This document shows positions 61,549 to 64,000 of a stretch of 64,000 nt of DNA, one piece after another; positions within the stretch are counted from its first letter, which is position 1; each line of letters begins with the position of its first letter. The position numbers and the translations under genes were made by a program. The notes below the pieces were generated by a model. It ran no database searches. It saw only the letters and a program-made list of their open reading frames with translations, and had not been told where the DNA came from. The stretch spans positions 1 through 64,000 of the forward strand of contig NZ_PVNG01000035.1 of assembly GCF_003001935.1 (NCBI RefSeq), read 5' to 3'. This stretch comes from Nonomuraea fuscirosea. GTDB taxonomy: Bacteria; Actinomycetota; Actinomycetes; Streptosporangiales; Streptosporangiaceae.

Positions 61549-62834
61549 CCTTCGCTCTTCGCGACTTCTGAGATGTCCGCGCCGACCTCTTCCGGTGTCT
61601 TCGTACCGGCGATCAGCTCGGCCACGCTGTCGTTGACCTGCTGGCCGACGGCCGGCGGGTAGGCCTGGTCGAGGTAGAGCTGGTAGCCGCTGGCGCTGGC
61701 CAGCATGGTCGCCACCTGCTTGAGGTTGGGGTCCTTGACCGCGCTCTCCTCGCCCTTGAGCACCGGCAGCACGCCGCCCGCTTCGACGGCCTTGCTGTGG
61801 TTGCCCATCTCGGTCATGAACTTGACGAAGTCGACGGCCTCCTTGGGCGCGTCCGTGCCCACGGTCAGCCCGCCGCCGCCGCCGAAGGCGTCACCGGCCG
61901 AGCCCTTGCCGCCCTCGACGGAGGGGAAGGCGAAGAAGCCGAGGTCGTCGCCGAGGCCCTTGCCCGAGTCGGCCTGCACGCTGGGCGCCCACTGGCCCAT
62001 CAGCTCCATGGCCGCCTTGCCGTTGCTCACGGTCGCGGACTGGCCGTCGGGGGTGGAGTAGGCCGCGCCGAGGAATCCCTTCTGGAACGGCTGCAGGTCG
62101 GCCAGCGCCTTGACCTGCTGTCCCGCGGCCACGAAGTCGGGCTTGGTGAAGTCGTGGTCGGAGGCCGCCTGCTTGAGCGCGTCCAGGCCGGCGATGCGCA
62201 TCGCGAGGTAGGCCCAGTAGTAGTGGCCGGGCCACTTCTCCTTGCCGGCCAGCGCGATCGGGGTGACGCCCGCGGCCTTCAGCTTCTTGACGTCCTCGAG
62301 GAACGCCGACCAGGTGGCCGGGGCCTCGGTGATGCCCGCCTTCTCGAAAAGCTTCTTGTTGTACCAGAAGCCCACCATGCCGATGTCGGTCGGCAGGCCG
62401 TAGGTCTTGCCGTCGAGCTGGTACGCGCTCAGCGCCGCGGGCGTGAAGTTCGGCAGCACGTCGGCGACGTCGGCGGAGATGTCCTTGACCAGCCCGGCGT
62501 CGATCTGCTGCTTGAGCACACCGCCGCCCCAGCTGGCGAAGACGTCGGGGGCCTTGCCCGACTGCGTGATGGTGGTGAGCTTGGCCTTGTACGCCTCGTT
62601 CTCCAGCACCGTCGCCTTGATCGTGACGTGCGGGTTCTTGGCCTCGAACTCCTTGGCCCGCTGGGCCCAGAGCGACTTGAGCGGCTCGGCGGTCGACAGG
62701 TGCCACCACTCCAGCGTCACCTTCGCGGGCGCGCCGCCCGAGCTCTGCTGCGGAGCGGCCTCACCGCCTCCGCCACCACCACTACAGCCGGTCAGGAGGA
62801 TGACGGCGGCGGCTAACACCAGACTGCGTTTCAT
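61545..62834 (-). CDS. sugar ABC substrate-binding lipoprotein
   Basis: 429 aa. Lipobox LLTGC-S (Cys17), followed by a Gly-rich linker; SBP1 fold with WWHLSTAEPLKSLWAQRAKEFEAKNP and YGLPTDIGMVGFWYNKKLFEKAG. Probable ligand a beta-glucan oligosaccharide, judged from the GH5 partner. First gene after the LacI operator. Confidence 0.93.
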   Translation of the reverse strand: MKRSLVLAAAVILLTGCSGGGGGGEAAPQQSSGGAPAKVTLEWWHLSTAEPLKSLWAQRAKEFEAKNPHVTIKATVLENEAYKAKLTTITQSGKAPDVFASWGGGVLKQQIDAGLVKDISADVADVLPNFTPAALSAYQLDGKTYGLPTDIGMVGFWYNKKLFEKAGITEAPATWSAFLEDVKKLKAAGVTPIALAGKEKWPGHYYWAYLAMRIAGLDALKQAASDHDFTKPDFVAAGQQVKALADLQPFQKGFLGAAYSTPDGQSATVSNGKAAMELMGQWAPSVQADSGKGLGDDLGFFAFPSVEGGKGSAGDAFGGGGGLTVGTDAPKEAVDFVKFMTEMGNHSKAVEAGGVLPVLKGEESAVKDPNLKQVATMLASASGYQLYLDQAYPPAVGQQVNDSVAELIAGTKTPEEVGADISEVAKSEG

Positions 62835-62856
62835 AGGGGTCCCTTCCTCAGCTGGG

Positions 62857-62963
62857 CGAAAGTTTCGTGAACCCCCCGATAATTTCGATGCCGCGATCGT
62901 AAGTAAACGCTGTGTTAAGCGTCAACACCTCGGCTGGGAGCGATCCCAAACCGAAACTTTCGG
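62857..62963. promoter_or_regulatory. paired CGAAA-N-TTTCG operators between LacI and the GH5 operon
   Basis: CGAAAGTTTCG (62857-62867) is 23 bases before the binding-protein start; CCGAAACTTTCGG (62951-62963) is a perfect 13-bp dyad 15 bases before the LacI start. Both share the core and are about 94 bases apart, as expected for a LacI that controls itself and the operon. ACGCT...AGCGT at 62906-62921 is a further dyad. Confidence 0.75.
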
Positions 62964-62978
62964 ATACACTCCCGATTT

Positions 62979-63992
62979 GTGTCAGCGAAGAGGCGGGTGA
63001 CGATCGCACTGATCGCGGAGGAGGCCGGAGTCTCCATCCCGACGGTCTCCAAGGTCATCAACGGGCGCCCGGAGGTCGCCCCGGCGACCCGCCACCGGGT
63101 CGAACGGCTGCTCCAGGAGCACGGCTACCAGCGCCGGATCAGCCAGGACGACACCCCGGCGGGCCTGGTGGACCTGGTGTTCGCCGAGATCGAGTCGCCC
63201 TGGGCCATGGAGATCGTCCGCGGCGCGGAGAGCGCGGCCCACGAGGCCGGCGCCAGCGTCGTCGTCTCCGTCCTGCACACGCACGCCGGCCCCGGCCGCG
63301 ACTGGCTGGAACGCCTGGCGGCGCGGAGGACCGACGGCGTGGTGATCGTCGCCTCGCGCCTCTCGACCGGCATCCAGGCCCAGCTCAGCGCCCGCTCACT
63401 GCCGTTCGCCGTGGTGGATCCCGAAGGCGAGCCCGCGCCCGGCGTCGTGTCGGTCGGGGCGACCAACTGGAACGGCGGCCTCGCCGCCACCCGCCACCTC
63501 CTGGAGCTCGGTCACCGGCGCATCGGCATGATCAGCGGCCCGGCCGACATGCTGTGCAGCCAGGCGCGGATCGACGGCTATCGCGCGGCTCTGGAGACGG
63601 CCGGACTTCCGGTCATCCCCGACCTGATCAAACGTGGCACGTTCCTCGTCGACTCCGGCCACGACCAGGGTCACGCCCTGCTCTCGCTGCCGGAGCCGCC
63701 CACCGCCATCTTCGCCGGCAGCGACCTGATGGCCTTCGGCGTCTTCGAGGCGGCCCGCCAGCGCGGGCTGCGCGTTCCCGAGGACCTGAGCGTGGTGGGC
63801 TTCGACGACCTGCCGCTGGCCAAGTCGGCCTGGCCGCCGCTGACGACCGTACGCCAGCCGCTGCAGGAGATGGCGGCCCTGGCCACGCGGACGGTGCTGG
63901 CGATGGGGCACGGGGACGTACCGGAGACGAAACGGGTCGAACTGGCCACTGAGCTGATCGTCAGGGACAGCACGGCCCGCCACGAGCTCTAG
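62979..63992 (+). CDS. LacI-family regulator of the beta-glucan operon
   Basis: 337 aa from GTG 62979. HTH VTIALIAEEAGVSIPTVSKVINGRPEVAPATRHRVERLLQEHGYQRR, then the sugar-binding fold with DLVFAEIESPWAMEIVRGAESAA and LSVVGFDDLPLAKSAWPPLTTVRQP, ending AT-ELIVRDSTARHEL. Close in layout to CebR-type regulators of cello-oligosaccharide uptake, but its target sites here are CGAAA-N-TTTCG rather than TGGGAGCGCTCCCA. Confidence 0.92.
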   Translation: MSAKRRVTIALIAEEAGVSIPTVSKVINGRPEVAPATRHRVERLLQEHGYQRRISQDDTPAGLVDLVFAEIESPWAMEIVRGAESAAHEAGASVVVSVLHTHAGPGRDWLERLAARRTDGVVIVASRLSTGIQAQLSARSLPFAVVDPEGEPAPGVVSVGATNWNGGLAATRHLLELGHRRIGMISGPADMLCSQARIDGYRAALETAGLPVIPDLIKRGTFLVDSGHDQGHALLSLPEPPTAIFAGSDLMAFGVFEAARQRGLRVPEDLSVVGFDDLPLAKSAWPPLTTVRQPLQEMAALATRTVLAMGHGDVPETKRVELATELIVRDSTARHEL

Positions 63993-64000
63993 CAGTCCTG

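Overview
The window is high-GC DNA with GTG and TTG starts, tightly overlapping operons, ABC sugar transporters lacking their own ATPase, a SigE-type ECF sigma factor, a DUF6879 protein and CBM2-carrying secreted enzymes. This points to a soil actinomycete, most likely Streptosporangiaceae (Nonomuraea-like); the assignment is inferred from gene content, not from a marker gene. No CRISPR array, insertion sequence, prophage or rRNA was seen; the only structural RNA gene is one tRNA-Arg.

Layout. 0.1-2.4 kb: tRNA-Arg(CCG), an orphan receiver protein, an AIM24 protein and an ArsR-YbaK pair. 2.4-7.8 kb: secreted SGNH-CBM2 esterase, universal stress protein, thiC behind a TPP riboswitch, small secreted proteins, an SDR. 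7.8-12.3 kb: a four-gene glycine-betaine/choline type ABC operon and another SDR. 12.4-17 kb: acidic secreted protein, OmpR-type two-component pair, then a DUF4956/VTC pair. 17.6-22.2 kb: DUF6879 protein, NarL-type two-component pair, secreted TAP-like hydrolase. 22.4-31.2 kb: a peptide-type ABC operon ending in an acyl-CoA dehydrogenase and a methyltransferase, divergent from its likely TetR repressor across a perfect 26-bp palindrome, then a decayed GH42 beta-galactosidase. 31.2-42.9 kb: an aldaric/uronic acid catabolic region (uronate dehydrogenase-like, kdgD, enolase-superfamily enzyme, Gfo/Idh-PmoA fusion, LacI, sugar ABC transporter, second Gfo/Idh, esterase). 43-49 kb: a glycerol-type ABC operon glpS-T-P-Q-U-V. 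49.3-58.3 kb: FAD monooxygenase, SDR, DUF4434 protein, arginase-family enzyme, CGNR zinc-finger protein, sigma factor with a membrane partner, and a class II Fic protein. 58.3-64 kb: a beta-glucan type operon (LacI, SBP, two permeases, GH5).

The most unusual signal is not a gene. At ten places a degenerate tandem array (unit 17 to 49 bp, 2 to at least 7 copies) begins on a gene's stop codon, so the stop lies inside the first repeat unit and the copies run into the intergenic DNA. At two places (NarL-type kinase/regulator near 19.1 kb; ABC genes near 25.7 kb) the repeated unit is the stop/start junction itself: the upstream gene stops in one end copy and the downstream gene starts in the other, as if an overlapping junction had been multiplied. 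Similar minisatellites sit inside two coding regions (the methyltransferase near 22.7 kb and the CGNR protein near 54.3 kb). I know of no description of this pattern, and it is testable genome-wide.

How the parts work together: most of the window is nutrient acquisition under local repressors. Three regulators sit beside matching palindromes: TetR at 30.2 kb, LacI with TGCAA-N4-TTGCA sites at 36-37 kb, and LacI with CGAAA-N-TTTCG sites at 62.9 kb. The two sugar importers without an ATPase gene presumably use a shared MsiK-type ATPase encoded elsewhere.
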